This document shows positions 1 to 12,497 of a DNA stretch of 64,000 nucleotides, in pieces. Below the pieces are notes generated by a model. The model did not search any database and was not told where the DNA came from. It was given only the letters and a program-made list of their open reading frames with translations. The DNA is taken from positions 3,286,001 through 3,350,000 of the forward strand of contig CM065652.1 in assembly GCA_033220425.1 (NCBI GenBank). The letters run 5' to 3'. Position 1 is the first letter of the stretch. Each line of letters begins with the position of its first letter. A program made the position numbers and the translations under genes. This DNA is from Lepraria neglecta. Taxonomy: Eukaryota > Ascomycota > Lecanoromycetes > Lecanorales > Stereocaulaceae.

Positions 1-818
1 GGTAGCTCTCCCACCTCTTTCACGCATCTCAATCTCACATTCGACAACGGGCACATAGTAATCAATATCTTCCTCTCCGCCACCTCCCTCATCAACTCCT
101 CGTCATCAGCCAACCGTATCCCATGATCAACCCTCTCAACATCCAGGTGTGTCAATGCCTCCCTGATATACTCAACCGGGCCCTCCTCCCCCACATGCGC
201 TGTCCTTCTGATCCCCTGCGACTTCGCTTTCCTGTAAACCTCCTGCCACATCCGCGGCGGATTTCCCTTTTCGGTAGAGTCCAACCCGATGCCAGCCAAG
301 CGTCCACTCACTAAATGAGACTCCGCTTGTGCATATGCGCCATTGGTGTGTTCGACGGGCAAATGCCTTACAAAGCACATGATCAGCTTCGTAGTAATCG
401 CTAATTCTTGTTCGGCGCGCTGGCACGCTTTCTCAAACCCATTAACAACAGTCTCGTATTCTACACCCCTTCCCGTATGTGCCTGGGGGTCGAAGAAGAC
501 TTCCGCATGAACAACTCCATCGCTTTTTGCGCGGATGAAGTAGTCCCAGGCTAATTGTTCAAAGTCTGCTTCATGTATGAGGCAGCTCATACCAATGTAA
601 TAGTAGTTCAGAAAGTCATCGAGCGAGGTGAAGCGGGTGTAGCGGTCGAGGAGGGTTTCGGGAGAGGTGAAGGCTGAGTCAGCGGAGGCAGGAAGGGCGA
701 TTTCGTTGCGAGAGGCGAGGGTGAAGAGGAGGTCGGGCGAGAGAGAGCCTTCGAGGTGCATGTGATGCTCGCATTTTGGCAGGGCGTGAAGGAACGGGTG
801 GAGTGGCGATTTGCACAT
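1..818 (-). CDS. aah1: Adenine deaminase, 5' part (runs off left edge)
   Basis: Hydrolyses adenine to hypoxanthine in purine salvage; cytosolic zinc enzyme of the adenosine/adenine deaminase family. The frame is open without introns from an ATG at 818 to the window edge, giving 272 residues of an expected 340-360. The N-terminus MCKSPLHPFL..ALPKCEHHMHLEG carries the HxH zinc ligands (His19, His21). TAHVGEEG near residue 208 gives the third zinc His and the catalytic Glu, VDHGIRL follows near 232, and TMCPLSN near 262 is typical of the fungal adenine-specific branch. The C-terminal zinc-binding Asp region lies outside the window. The start is chosen because MC.SPLH..L..LPKCEHH is where family members begin. 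Function is inferred from family membership. Confidence 0.93.
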   Translation of the reverse strand, partial: MCKSPLHPFLHALPKCEHHMHLEGSLSPDLLFTLASRNEIALPASADSAFTSPETLLDRYTRFTSLDDFLNYYYIGMSCLIHEADFEQLAWDYFIRAKSDGVVHAEVFFDPQAHTGRGVEYETVVNGFEKACQRAEQELAITTKLIMCFVRHLPVEHTNGAYAQAESHLVSGRLAGIGLDSTEKGNPPRMWQEVYRKAKSQGIRRTAHVGEEGPVEYIREALTHLDVERVDHGIRLADDEELMREVAERKILITMCPLSNVRLRCVKEVGEL

Positions 819-3684
819 TGTGGGCAGGGATCAGGCAAGGGAAGCTCGGGGAAGTTGCGATGGTGCTGATTTGGATAGCGTTCGTTGTACGAGTAAGTTG
901 GTGCTCCTGCGGTGGGCTGGTGGACTATCGAGGCTATCGGACAGCGGGCCAATCCACGCTAGATTTAAGTAACAATTAGACTGGGGACCTCAACATCTCA
1001 TGCCTTGATACCACTTCAATATTTACTCAAGATCAGCAATCTTTTGACCCCTCTTGTCATTCACTCACAGGGTCACTCAATTGATCGCTTCTACGCTATT
1101 GTTGCCCGATATCACCCTACGTTAGATTCAAAGCAATACGGAGGATCCTTGGTGTTCTTTGCTTCGAATCCTTGGAGACATGCAACTTTGGTCCAGGCCT
1201 TCGGAGAGTTACTCATACATGACCTCAATTGGAAGCTTCTTAGTATCTCTAGAGAATCCTCCGTGGTTCTGATCCATCATTCTCGTCTCAGCTCTGGAGC
1301 ATGTTGGCAGTCAGTCGATATCTGGATAGACAAGAGTGGCGTTCTGGACCAAGTCATGAGGGGTGGGTAGATCTGCCGCCGGCCGGAGTTGTCAACACTG
1401 CATTCATGTGATAGTGGTGATCATGTTGAGCTTGAAAGAGGAGCTGATCGAGTACGGGAGTTAATCGGGGGTCTAACGCCTCAACGGGCACCAAACGCGG
1501 CTCTAAGACCTTGGGCGCTCACATTCCGATAATCAAGGCTGCTTTGGGAGTCGCCGTGAACCGTTATGGGTTCGAAGAGATTAATTGGTGGACTGGAACT
1601 GGTTACGAGAACGACAGCACTTGTGGCTAGTTGGTGAAAATCACAGCAAGCACTGGCATTAGACTACTTTCTCTGCCGGATGCGCGTCGATCAACTAAGG
1701 AGGAACGGTTTCATTAAGCACTATATTTTATTAAACTACACTAGATTGTGATCTACCTGACAGTTCTAGCATTCTAGGCTGGCTTTGGTCGCCAATTTGG
1801 CTCGTGGAGAAGGGCAAGATTCACGTTGAGCATATCAACCATTCCTTTCCCCTCAGCAGACACTGTCACGTCATCGGTACTTCACGTCATGAAGATACGT
1901 CCGTGCAACAAAAATTATCGCGATGATATCGGGTGCACAATGTACGAGTACGGCTGCTTGAATGGCCCTAGGCATTAAAACTGTATAACTAGCCTCGGTG
2001 CAGTAGAGGCTACCTTTACCCCAGATTTGCATCACAGCTCTGAGCTTTGGAGATGATGGTCGAAAATAGACCGCAATGGCGGGAAAGACTTTGGAGCTTG
2101 CTACTTGATCTGCCAGCTCTACTCAAGTCTGGTTTCTCCCATTCCTGCAGATCATCTTCACCTTCGACGGGCATTGATTGTCTGCACTAAGCCTGAGGCC
2201 GCGAGCGCGGGCGCATGGACATGCTTACAGAGCTAGAAGATATCGATTGCAGAAATTGATGACCATGGCTATTGACAATTTCTAAGCAGAAACCAAATGG
2301 ATATGCCTTACAAGGATTGATGTCAAAGTGCCAAATGGTGGTTGTCTCCTGACGTCTTCGCGCAGAGGCGACGCGACTTGACGGCTTCGGGCTCTAGTAG
2401 TTGATCTGTGTGGAGATCAGTGAGGCACAGCATCATCCCGTTCCCCAAGGGGACAAGTCGCGGGAATTAGGTAGATCTTGCGATCTCGGCAATATTGTCA
2501 TTGGCTTCATGCGTCTTCTCCCCCCCAACTTCCCAACCAAATTCCTTGGATGGGATGGAGCAACAATCATCGATGAACTCTCCGTTCGGAAACATCCTTT
2601 TTCAGCTAACAACTTGCCCTGGTGGCTGCTGCGGAGTTATGGGTAATTGGGAAGGAACAGCCGCGGCCCTTAGCCCTAGGACACTATGACCATGTCGATC
2701 ATTCGCTTCGTCCTCTATGCTGTCGTACCAGGAGGGATTGGAGGCACATCTCGGCCTCGACCCGGCATGCCTGTGGAGATAACTTTAAACTTCTCCATGC
2801 TAGGAGCTTATGTAGATCTTGGGCAAGCACATCAATCCCCTTCCATAATGTGGTCAATTAGATGGCCCCATCACCATCTCATACCTTCCTCATTCGACCC
2901 AATCAATGCCATTGCGTCTCATCGCTCATATATATGTGACCAATCCTTCTCTTGGCCGGATACTCAGCTACTCACCCAAGTCTAGACCAGACCAAAGGTA
3001 ATTGCACCAGCACTCACACTGCCAGTTTGGAGTTCTCTTGGATTCCATCTTCCATACGGAGCATACCAGGCCTCTCAGCAAACGCTCAGACACCAACAGC
3101 TCCTTGCGGCTGTCGTCAGCGAGATCGTGTTCCGATAACCGACGACACATTGGGTATCGACAAATAGGGCCGGTGATCCCCAATTGCCTGCATGGAGCTC
3201 GGCTCATTCTGGACTGGCCCTGCATAACCGTCGCTGACTGTGGGACCCAATGACTGAAGTGGCAAAGATCGATATCCAGGCATAACGTCAACTTCAACCA
3301 TATCTATATCTCTACTTTAGAGTTTGGAAGAATAAGCTTGCAGTCCACCCCTGCATCATCAACCGACCCGAAGCAGGTCGTTTACTGGTAGCATTGTGTT
3401 TATTCCGCTGGTGTGGGTGGCCAAAGAAGCCTAATTGACACTTTGTGAACATATTACATCGGCCATCCGAAATGGACTATTAAACATACGGAGCACCCAG
3501 GCCTGCGAAGCCCTCCCGGTTTTGCTTGTTCTCTGTGGCAATTCACCCCACCCGCTGCCACGAACTTGCTATCCCCGTTTTTCTCCGTTCAGAGTATGGG
3601 TGCTTGCCTTGTGCAACCATAGTGTTCGCACTTTGAATTTCTGCATCTTATTATTGAGCCGCCTCCTTCCGAAAAGCTTCCAAT
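819..3684. other. 2.9-kb stretch without a recognisable gene
   Basis: I see no convincing coding sequence here. The longest open frames are 121 aa (1005-1370, +) and 109 aa (2968-3297, -); neither resembles a known domain, joins to neighbours through good splice sites, or looks low-complexity. The left end must contain the adenine deaminase promoter and the right end the promoter of the Zn2Cys6 gene. No terminal repeats, tRNA promoter boxes or long tandem repeats were seen. Confidence 0.5.
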
Positions 3685-6316
3685 ATGTCTGAGCATCGTC
3701 CCATTCCGGCTCAAAGGCCTCCGCCGTTATATCCACAGGCATCTCCGCATAGTATATCGTCGGCGCCATCTAGCGCGACTATCCAAAGCCCCCACACTCC
3801 AGGCACTGGTATGTCCAATTCGGATCCTTCGAGCCGACCCTCGAGTGGGCCTGGGAACCTGCCGTCTCAGCACTTCTCCTTACCGCCGGGACCTAATTCA
3901 AGGTCTGCTGGCTACATGCAATCTTTCCACCCGCAAATGGCTTCACCAGGAGGCACTTTACCCGGAATTCAGGGATTTAGTCATCCCCATGGATCCCTCA
4001 CTGGTATACCAGGCATGCCTTCGAACTCCCAGATGATGGCTACTGGTGCACAAGGCCAGAAACGGCCCTATCGGCAACGAAGGAAAGACCCAAGTTGTGA
4101 TGCATGCCGGGAGCGCAAAGTGAAGGTCAATATGTGTCCTGCTTGATATGTTTTACAGCGCTGACCTCTGAGCGCAGTGCGATGCTACTGACAGTTCGAG
4201 CTGCACGGAATGTTCGAGTAGAAATGTGAAATGCCAATTCACAAAAGAAACGAATAGGCGTATGTCTAATATCAGGTCAGTGTTTGCATACTATCACAAG
4301 CTCGTCCTAACCCATTGCTTCGCCCTAGACACAATCAAGACCTCCAAAAGGAATTGCTGGAAGCGAAATCACAAGTTGATCAACTGCGCTCAATGTTAGA
4401 GACCGGAAAGGGGGGAGAACCCGTCCGTGATCTCTCCCCAGGACACCTCCCTCTTCCGCCGCCGTCGCAAAAACATAACCTTTCGCACCTTCCTGATCCC
4501 GAGTCACAATATGCACCCCACGCAATGGAGCAATTTCCAGGCTATGGACCAAGGCCGGCCAAAAGACGGAAAACCGCCGGTACTTTAGACTTAACCAGAG
4601 TTGGGAACAACATGCAAATGTATGGTCGTGGCATCTTCAAGCCACCATACCCGCAACATAATAGCATTCCTCCCAGTTCACTTCCTTCTTCACTTCCTTC
4701 TTCACTTCCTTCTTTACTTCCTTCTTCACTTCCGGAGCTTCCTCCGAAGCACGAGGCGGACATTCTAGTGCGGCAGTACCAATTTACACTCCATCCAACG
4801 CTACCTCTAATCCACTGGCCCTCTTTCCAGGAACAGTACGAAAATGTGTACAAGGACAAGCCTCTTAGCCACGTACCACGGATATGGGCTGCGCTCTTGT
4901 ACGCTGTATTTGCCTGTGGGACACTCCATCGCTCCTGGCAGGACGGCCGAAAGTACCTGGAAACATCTCGATCGCTCATAGATCTCTGGACTGAGGAATT
5001 GACTCTAGATCACGCTCGGATCGCTCTGCTTAGCAGCATATTCCTTGTGGAAATGAATCTCAAATCTGCCGGATGGACCTGGATAGGGTACGCTGTCCGG
5101 ATATCCTTCGATATTGGCTTGCATTGCGAAGCTGGAACATGGCCTGCCATTGAAGAAGAAACGAGGAGGCGAGTTTGGTGGTGTATATATGCTTGCGATT
5201 GGTGCGTCTTCTACCCTGATACCAGGTAATCACGCTGACTCGAATAGCTTACTGTCACTCGAACTCGGGCGGCCAGCCTTAATCAAGGAGGAGGACTGCG
5301 ATGTTGCCATGCCTAGCCCTGTCGATGATCAATACATGCATGTGGGTAGCAATTGGACTTCACCATCACCGGAACAATCCACGTCGCCCCTTTTACCAAT
5401 GATCCAAGTCATTGGTGGTATTGCCAAGCTTCTCAGGATGCTGAAAAGCCGTCGCTTGGTTAAGTCTACTTTGCATGCGTATGACACGCACTTCAAAAAG
5501 AGTATGCAGGCTTTCCCGGCACAGCAGCAGCCCCGAGAGAACCATTACATTGACCCGGTTGAATTTCCGCCTATGGCGTATTTGCAGAATGCTCGCCTAA
5601 TGCTCCATCGCCATAATCTGAGCCCTACGTGCGATGCCGATGAAAGATCTGCCGCGATGGATCATTGTGCCTCGGTCTCCAAGGACACTGCACGACTACT
5701 CGGCCGGTGCATGCAAGAATCGCCAGTGACCCACTCACATCCCTCGAATGAGACTGGCTCCTGGGAAACACGTATGGTCTCAGCAGTGAGCGCCTTCCTT
5801 TGCACTCATGTCTGGCGCTGCACGATGTTTTTGTGCTTTCGATTTGACTTCGCGAGCGCCTTGTGTTGTGCCAGAGCAAGTGCTGCAATCGGAAACACTC
5901 GGCCTATCAACGTTGCCTGTGGTCGCTATCTGGAATTTTTCCTCATGGAATTAATCAAGAAGCTAGAACAGAAGGATCACCTTGACACGGATGAAGAGTT
6001 GATTGTATACCTTTCAGGGGATCTCCAAGGTAGCTTCGAGAACTCATGGATATGGCAAGGGAACAAAGGTGGTGTCCATCTCGGACGACCTTTGCAAAGC
6101 TTAGATGACAACGGGAATAGAGAAAGTAATTGCCAGGCTTTCTCCAAAGCTAACACCGGGACAGAGGATTCGGACTGGGCTGGATGGGACAGGATCCTAA
6201 ACATCCTGGAACAGCTGTGCCAAAACCATGCAGTTCAAGATCATTCATTACGGCCCCCAATGATGCTGCCGCGGGTAAATTCCTCAAATCGGATGAGCAT
6301 CAGGGACCTAATTTGA
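3685..6316 (+). CDS. Zn2Cys6 transcription factor with fungal-specific TF domain
   Basis: Nuclear DNA-binding regulator; target genes unknown. Four exons, 3685-4125, 4178-4275, 4329-5201 and 5248-6316, give 826 aa. A Pro/Ser-rich N-terminus (1-125) leads into a basic stretch and a zinc cluster split by intron 1: Cys138, Cys141, Cys148, Cys156, Cys159, Cys166 (CX2CX6CX7CX2CX6C). The linker [14 protein letters not shown] looks like the usual short coiled coil. The fungal-specific transcription factor domain (roughly 330-560) includes [18 protein letters not shown], formed across intron 3. Introns are 46-53 nt. A run of 15-bp repeats codes an SSLP tract (4674-4735). I cannot assign an orthologue. 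Confidence 0.85.
4674..4735 (+). repeat. In-frame 15-bp tandem repeat (SSLP tract)
   Basis: About four imperfect copies of a 15-bp unit (cacttccttcttcac type) inside exon 3 encode a repeated Ser-Ser-Leu-Pro motif, between the coiled-coil linker and the fungal TF domain. Copy number is likely to vary between strains. Confidence 0.8.
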
Positions 6317-7621
6317 CAGAGTCCTTTCTGAATGGGAAGGCGCAGTGAGATAAACCAATGTCTCGGCAAATAACAGCGACTGCACGAAAGGCATTAGGAC
6401 ACTGCTTTACGCTGGAAGTACGTGCTGCTGATCAAGTAGCATAGACCGAGCTTATGTTCAAGCTTAAAGATTCGGGATACTATATTGTAATCAAGGGAGC
6501 ATGTGGCTATGGCTGGTTGACAGGGACAGAAGTGGCAGTGGCAACTGCTATAAAGAAAACGGTGACAGGGCCTTCCTAGGGCTTTCGAGTCATCAATTGA
6601 TGGACCTATTCTCTTGTATATAATTCGATTCATGTATGTATTGCGGCCAAACGGGCGGCAAGCATCTCCATCCTTTAAGGCTTGAGACTGCTCGGCGTTC
6701 GAGACTTTTCAAGTGCCTCCTCGAGGAAGTAGTATGGCTGGCTGGCTGGATGGCCGAAATTCCTCACACCTCCCATCAAGCTTTGGAGTAGGCCGTAAAA
6801 CGGGTCGCTCCAGTTGGAATGACCAGTATACTTTGCTGATCCCAGCACCACCACGCTAGTGTGGTATTCTGTGTCCTTCTCTTGTATCATCATTCTGCGG
6901 AAGCCGCTTTCTGCCACTGCCTGCAGTGGTAAGCCTGGTGAGATGGTATGAGATATTGATCGGCCAATGTCTCGGCGCTATGCAGGGCACGCACTGGGCA
7001 CGACTTGCGCAACTCCTCCGTCTTCCAACATCGTCGCACTGCACTCAATTGGGCTCTGTGTCCCTTCAAGCTCGGGAACATGGTCAGCGCCATACAGTCA
7101 AAACAGAAACTCTTGCGATGAAATCAGGCAACCAAAAAAATTTGCGCGATTTGAGAGGACGCGGAGGAGTGAGGCTGAATCGTCCCTCCTGCCGACCGCC
7201 GAAACTCCATGCGGAGCCGTCTCCCGTCATGGTCCTCGAGTCTGAGCATTGGGTCGTCATCCTCCCATGACCGGCTTCTCCTATCTTCAACTTTCCTCCA
7301 GAGGTCCATAAAGAATGCTAGTTCTTCACGATTAAGCCCTAACGGAAACCCATCCTTGGCGAAGCAGCCCGTGACCCGTCAACTCGATTGCCATCGTTCC
7401 CGCTCTACCCATGAGTGCAACTTCTCGAGACTTCAAATTTATCTATCGCACAAAACCCCAAACAACAGAGCCTGCCATCCGCCGAGACCCTCCCTCCGCC
7501 CAATCCGCGCATTCACCTGCGTGCAGGCTTACGACCTTGCTAAACGAGCCTGCTCAATGGTACACCATCTCTACGACCTCCCCAAACCGTCCCATTCCAT
7601 TGCTTTTAAATACCAACCATC
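6317..7621. other. Intergenic, 1.3 kb, no gene seen
   Basis: It lies between the Zn2Cys6 gene and the next plus-strand gene. Open frames on both strands overlap each other with no domain and poor composition. The last 300 bp are pyrimidine-rich and CCTCC-rich, as expected for a fungal promoter and 5' UTR leading to the ATG at 7622. Confidence 0.5.
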
Positions 7622-8350
7622 ATGCCCTTCCGTGCAAAGATGAAGCGAGCCCTAGGGCGCTCAGGATCCAGTGCTGAAGGATCCGATCTCACCGCTACGG
7701 ACACGAACAAGTCCACCAAGGCGAAGAAACCCAAGAAAGAGAAACTCCCAGACAATGTCTACAAGCCCGGTGAGGCAATGCCCCGTCCAAAGTATCGCGG
7801 CCCTTACAACCAAGCACACCAGGACAAATTGTCGTCGTTTAGCTTCGGGGATGCATGGAAGAGGAGGGAAAGTAGTGCGACGGGGAATAGCGACATGAGT
7901 CCTATGGGCTCGAGGCTCATGAGTAGGAGGGGCAGTGCTTGGAGTAGGAGGAGCAACAAGCTGGGGAGTAGACAGAATTCGGAATTTCAGCGTCCATTGG
8001 ATGAGGGCGAGGCGGATGATGATGTTACGAATGGTATGTCTATAAGCATACGTCGTCAGGCTTGATTGGCTGACCCTTGGCTATGTGCAGTGGGATTGTC
8101 GAGACAACATACAGCGGAGAATCGAAGGCCTAGGACCAAAGACAAGGATATGGCTGGGCCGGATGCACAAAAGACTGTGACGAATGGAGATCCTTACGGC
8201 CTTGATCCACAAAAGACGATTACAAATAGGGATCCTTATGATCTTGATCCACAAAAGACAATTACGAATGGACGGCTGTTTACTGAGGAGGAGCTTGCGA
8301 GTGCTATGTCGCAGAGTACACTGAAGGCATCGAGGAGGGAGAGGAGCTGA
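7622..8350 (+). CDS. Small basic hypothetical protein with 14-aa C-terminal repeats
   Basis: Exons 7622-8033 and 8091-8350 give 223 aa; the 57-nt intron has a GTATGT donor and a GTGCAG acceptor. The N-terminal half is Lys-rich (TKAKKPKKEKLP), followed by VYKPGEAMPRPKYRGPYNQ and an Arg/Ser-rich part with SRRGSAWSRRS. This layout looks like a conserved short fungal protein of unknown function, though I cannot verify orthologues. The C-terminal exon carries three copies of a D-P-Q-K-T-I-T-N-x-D-P-Y-x-L unit (8164-8270). There is no signal peptide or membrane segment. Function unknown. Confidence 0.75.
8164..8270 (+). repeat. Three 42-bp tandem repeats in frame
   Basis: Units begin DAQKTVTNGDPYGL, then DPQKTITNRDPYDL, then a truncated DPQKTITNG. 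The high identity of units 2 and 3 suggests recent duplication. Confidence 0.85.
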
Positions 8351-9438
8351 GGAAATGCATATCGGCCGAGCGATCATAACGGCCGAGCGATGTAAGACTA
8401 TTCGGAATTGGATGAAACCTACTAGAACAGCTACAATACGGATTTCCGAAGTAAAAGTCGGTCTTGGAAGGGACATAACAAGCTATGCATTGATGGTAGC
8501 CTAGTTTGGATATGAACTTACGGATCAGCATCTGATGGATTGGCTGGACCATAGAATCAGAGCTATATTGGTTTTGTAGGACACCCATGTGACAGACTTC
8601 ACGCTTGTATAGAAAGTTTATATATCCGCTCTGAACAAGCGAAGGTGTTTTCAACCAAGGCAGTATGCATCTTCCAACCTATCTAGACCGCAAATAACCT
8701 GTACGCTGTCAAAGCCAGATCCTGCGTTGGCTTGAAATCTGGAACATTGAACAAGGACAAGTTTCGAGATCATCCAATAGCCTCGATACCACGAAAGTCA
8801 GTGGAGCGGGAGAAGTGTGGCGTTGTGGCTCAGTGTGGCTGAAGTTGTCGATCAATTCGCCCCGCGAAAGTATCCTTCAAACGCAAATGCAATGTATGGT
8901 GGGAGACATCTCAACCACGGGACCTGAGCAAGGAAAACGTAAACTCTGAACCATGTACCTCACTCTCTCATGGCCTTCTGCTGCCTCTCTCAGAGGTGAA
9001 TTGCAACGAACATGCAACAACAGCGGTGAGATGCTACTATGGGTGGAGCATCTGGTGACAGGAAGACCGAAGTAATATTCGCCATCTTTGACTTGGCCTT
9101 GTGCCGCTTACGGGAGAAACGACCCTGGACGGCCTAAGATCAAACCCTGGTGCGTTGCAAGACCTCGAATGGGAAAAGCAAAACGCATCTCTACGTCATT
9201 TCTGCCAAGTTGCAAGTCGTAAACACCAAGCTCCAAGTCTAGCTCATTTACATATAACGCCCTTCGCCCCTTCAATTCGTGATCACTCTTCTTCACGCAA
9301 GCACTTCCTCTTCTTCTCTCACATACTCTCCTCTGTTCTTGCGTTGTATTCACCAGTACACATCTCCCTCTTCTCCTCTACACATCTTCAAGAAGCAACA
9401 GCTTCAGCTTCAGCCTCATACGCTTATCACTCGCAATT
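8351..9438. other. Intergenic, 1.1 kb, promoter of the next gene
   Basis: No gene seen. From about 9280 the sequence becomes strongly pyrimidine-rich (cttcttc/ctctcc runs up to about 9400), typical of the 5' UTR of a well-expressed fungal gene, and this continues almost to the ATG at 9439. Confidence 0.5.
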
Positions 9439-12400
9439 ATGGATAAGCTCAAGAACATGATGTAAATATTTTCTCACCCAAGAAGGTATAACAATGATCC
9501 CTTCAGAACACTGACGAAGCACAGCAACCCGGGCAGCAAGAAAGACGACGAAGTCATGTACGGTTCTGGGAACTCTGATGACCCAGTTCACTCTGGAACT
9601 ACCGGCACTTCTTCAGGTCAAGGTAAGGAGAAACGTACAATCTGCTCTACACAATGTATTAACATGCAATACAGGCAGCCATTTTGGTAGTAGCCGTACT
9701 GCGGGAAATGATCCCCTTTCCTCCTCCACGAACCCTATCTCTAGCACTGGATATGACAGCACTGCCACCAACGACCCCTTATCTACCTCCACCAACCCAA
9801 CTGGTGGCAGCCAGTACGATAGCGGCACCACTGGACAAGGCACCCACGGTCTCAATGAACCCTATGCTTCACGTATGCCGGGTGGCTTCGATGATGATGC
9901 CGTAACGACTGCAAGCGTGAGCTCTGGTGTTCCAGGTCAATCTCAGTCAAGATCAAAAATGACAGGCACCAACGACCCCATGCTCGACAAGCCACTTCCC
10001 CGTGAGCCAGCATCGGCCGGCACTGGCCTTATGGGATCCTCAGGGAATAACACTACTGGGACCGGGAGTAGCTTGACTGGAAATGAGTACCCAGATCGTA
10101 GTGTTGGAAGGTAAGTCACACCGAATCCTTGAGTAAAGACAATTGCCAATCAGATTTCTAGTTCTGGAGTTGGCAATCAAAACTATGCTCCAGAGACTGG
10201 ACGTTCGTTCCCCCTTGGAGGCAGCTCCAATACTACATCCAGCTCGAACCACCCATCAGGACAGACTGGAACGTATCTCGCGGGCGGTGCAGTTGGCTCT
10301 ACAACAGCAGGGCCACACTCCTCCAACGTTGCGAACAAAGCTGATCCCCGCGTGGACAGCGACCTAGATGGCTCGCGTACTACCGGCAACACTGGCTTGG
10401 GTTCGGGCACTGAGCCTACTGCTAGCCCAACCAATCAAGGCTCAATTGGACGCGACGCTGCTCTCGCATCAGGAGCTGGAACTGGAACTGGTATGGCTTC
10501 AGGAACTGGGACTGGGAGTGGTATGACTTCAGGAACTGGAACTGGAACTGGTATGACTTCGGGTACTGGTGGCTATGTGCCTGATTCCCGGAGCCACGAC
10601 CACGGTAGACACGGTCACACATACGAGGGAGATCCATGCGAAACCGGAGAGGCTGCTCCCACGGGTGCTTTACATACCTCAGGACCGCATGTAACTGATA
10701 CTGCCAACCGCTTAGATCCCCACGTAGGCGCGGACGGAACAACGACTGGATCTACTGGCCATCATCACGGTCACCATGGTGGCGAAGCTGCATTGGCAGG
10801 TGCAGGTGCCGGGGCAGGTGTGGGAGCTTATGAATCGAGCCGCGACACCCCAAGCTCAACCACAGGCGGTACCACTGGTTCAGGCTTGGGCTCCTCCACT
10901 ACAGATACAACAGGAACCTCGTCTACAGGCAAGACTGCAGGACCTCACAAGAGCAATCTGCTGAACAAGTTGGACCCACGAGTCGACTCTGATCTATCAA
11001 AGCAACAGGGCAGCACAGGTACTACCGGTACTGGCCTTGGTTCTTCTACCACAGGGAGCACAAGGACGTCCGATCATCACTACGGGAGAGATGCAGGCTT
11101 AGCTGGTGCTGGAGGTGCAGTGGCATACGATGCTGAGAAGCACCATCGGGGCAGTGTGCCTACCGGTACCACCGCAGGGATTGGCTCTACAGACACCACC
11201 TCAGGAATGGGCTCTTCGGATCCATACAGCAGCTCAGGCTCAGGCATTGATCCTCGCGTTGATTCTTCACGCTCAGCTTATGGAGGAACAACAGACACTA
11301 CCGGAACAGGTAAAGACCACCACTTGGGCCGCGACGCTGCGTTGGGTGCTGGGGCTGGAGGCTTAGCTTATGAAGCTGAGCGATCTCATGGCAAGCCCAC
11401 CCAGTCTTCAACAATTCCAAGCGACACAACTGGCAGCGCCTACGACAATACTCGTGGCCCTTCAGGCTCTAACTACGATCAGGCCGGTACTGCACTTGCA
11501 GGCAGCGGTCATCAGCCTGCCACTGGCACAACTGGTACCTCAGCGTACGGTGATACTCAACCTCAGAGTTCGTCTCACCACCACACCGGTAGGGATGCTG
11601 CTCTTGGCGCTGGTGCTGGCGGTGCTGCCTATGAGGCTCAGAAGATGCACGATACTGGTCGAACTGACCATGGCACTCAAGTGCGCGAGCAAAGCCACCC
11701 AGGAGCTTCCATCGCAACATACCCATCTCCCGGCTATAGCAATGAGGGCGCACAAGACCCTACACACAGCGCCCCTCACCATCACGGTCACCGCAAAGAA
11801 GACACAGCGATAGCGGGAGGAGCTGGTACTGGAGCAGGAGCCGTTGCAGGCCATGAAATGTCTAAGAAGGAGGAGAAAAACCTAGTTAAGGAGCATGAGA
11901 AGGAGCTAAAGCATGAGCAAAAGGAGCATCACAAAGAGGAAAAAGCTCTTGAGAAGGAGCACTCGAAAGAGCTCAAGGCGCACGAGAAGGAGCGTGCCAA
12001 GCACGAGAAGGCCATTGAGAAGGACGAGAAGAGGCATGAGAAAGCCATCGAGAAAGAGGAGAAGGAGGAGAAGGGTGAAAAGAAGCATGGAGGTCTTCTA
12101 GGCTTCCTCCACCGCGACAAGCCAGACAAGGAGCTCAAGGAGGAGGAAGCTCCATATAAAGCCAGAGCTTCGGGCCAGGTTGCAACAGACCGTCGTGACT
12201 ATCCAGAGGAGATGTCGGTTGGTACAGGTGCCACTTCGGCCACCGGTCTCGAAGGCGAGCATGGCTCTCAGTCTGGGGTCCATGGCACCCCTATTGGCAG
12301 TGAGAACACTGCTATGGGCTCTGGGATCACCACTCATGATGCCTATGGCACACAGGAGGGGCGTAACAAGCTTCACAAGGTATGTTGATGATATTGCCAT

Positions 12401-12497
12401 ATGTGAAGAGGAATCGGCTGACAAGTTATAGGATCCTCCTGCCAAAGTTCTCGAATCTCGTGGACTTGATCATCCAGAAAGTGGCCGTGGATATTGA
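9439..12497 (+). CDS. Large hydrophilic repeat protein with glycine-zipper segments (stress/hydrophilin-like)
   Basis: Five exons, 9439-9461, 9525-9622, 9675-10110, 10162-12379 and 12432-12497, give 946 aa. The N-terminus MDKLKNMINPGSKKDDEVMYG is followed by a very Gly/Thr/Ser-rich body. Two repeat classes alternate: an acidic NK-LDPRVDSD motif (four versions) and a small hydrophobic Gly/Ala segment of the type GRDAALGAGAGGLAYEAE (six versions between 10449 and 11856). A Lys/Glu-rich, probably helical block follows (11860-12130) with EKxxKEHEKE periodicity. The last exon supplies a compact tail, DPPAKVLESRGLDHPESG. No signal peptide is present. Composition resembles desiccation/stress hydrophilins, but that role is an inference and no enzymatic domain is visible. 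Confidence 0.8.

Noticed and set aside
1005-1370. 121-codon plus frame in the left gene-free region.
   Set aside because: No domain, no supporting splice sites or neighbouring coding pieces; such a length can arise by chance.
11469-11854. Long minus-strand frames inside the glycine-zipper gene.
   Set aside because: Shadows caused by the low-complexity GC-rich repeat composition of the plus-strand gene.
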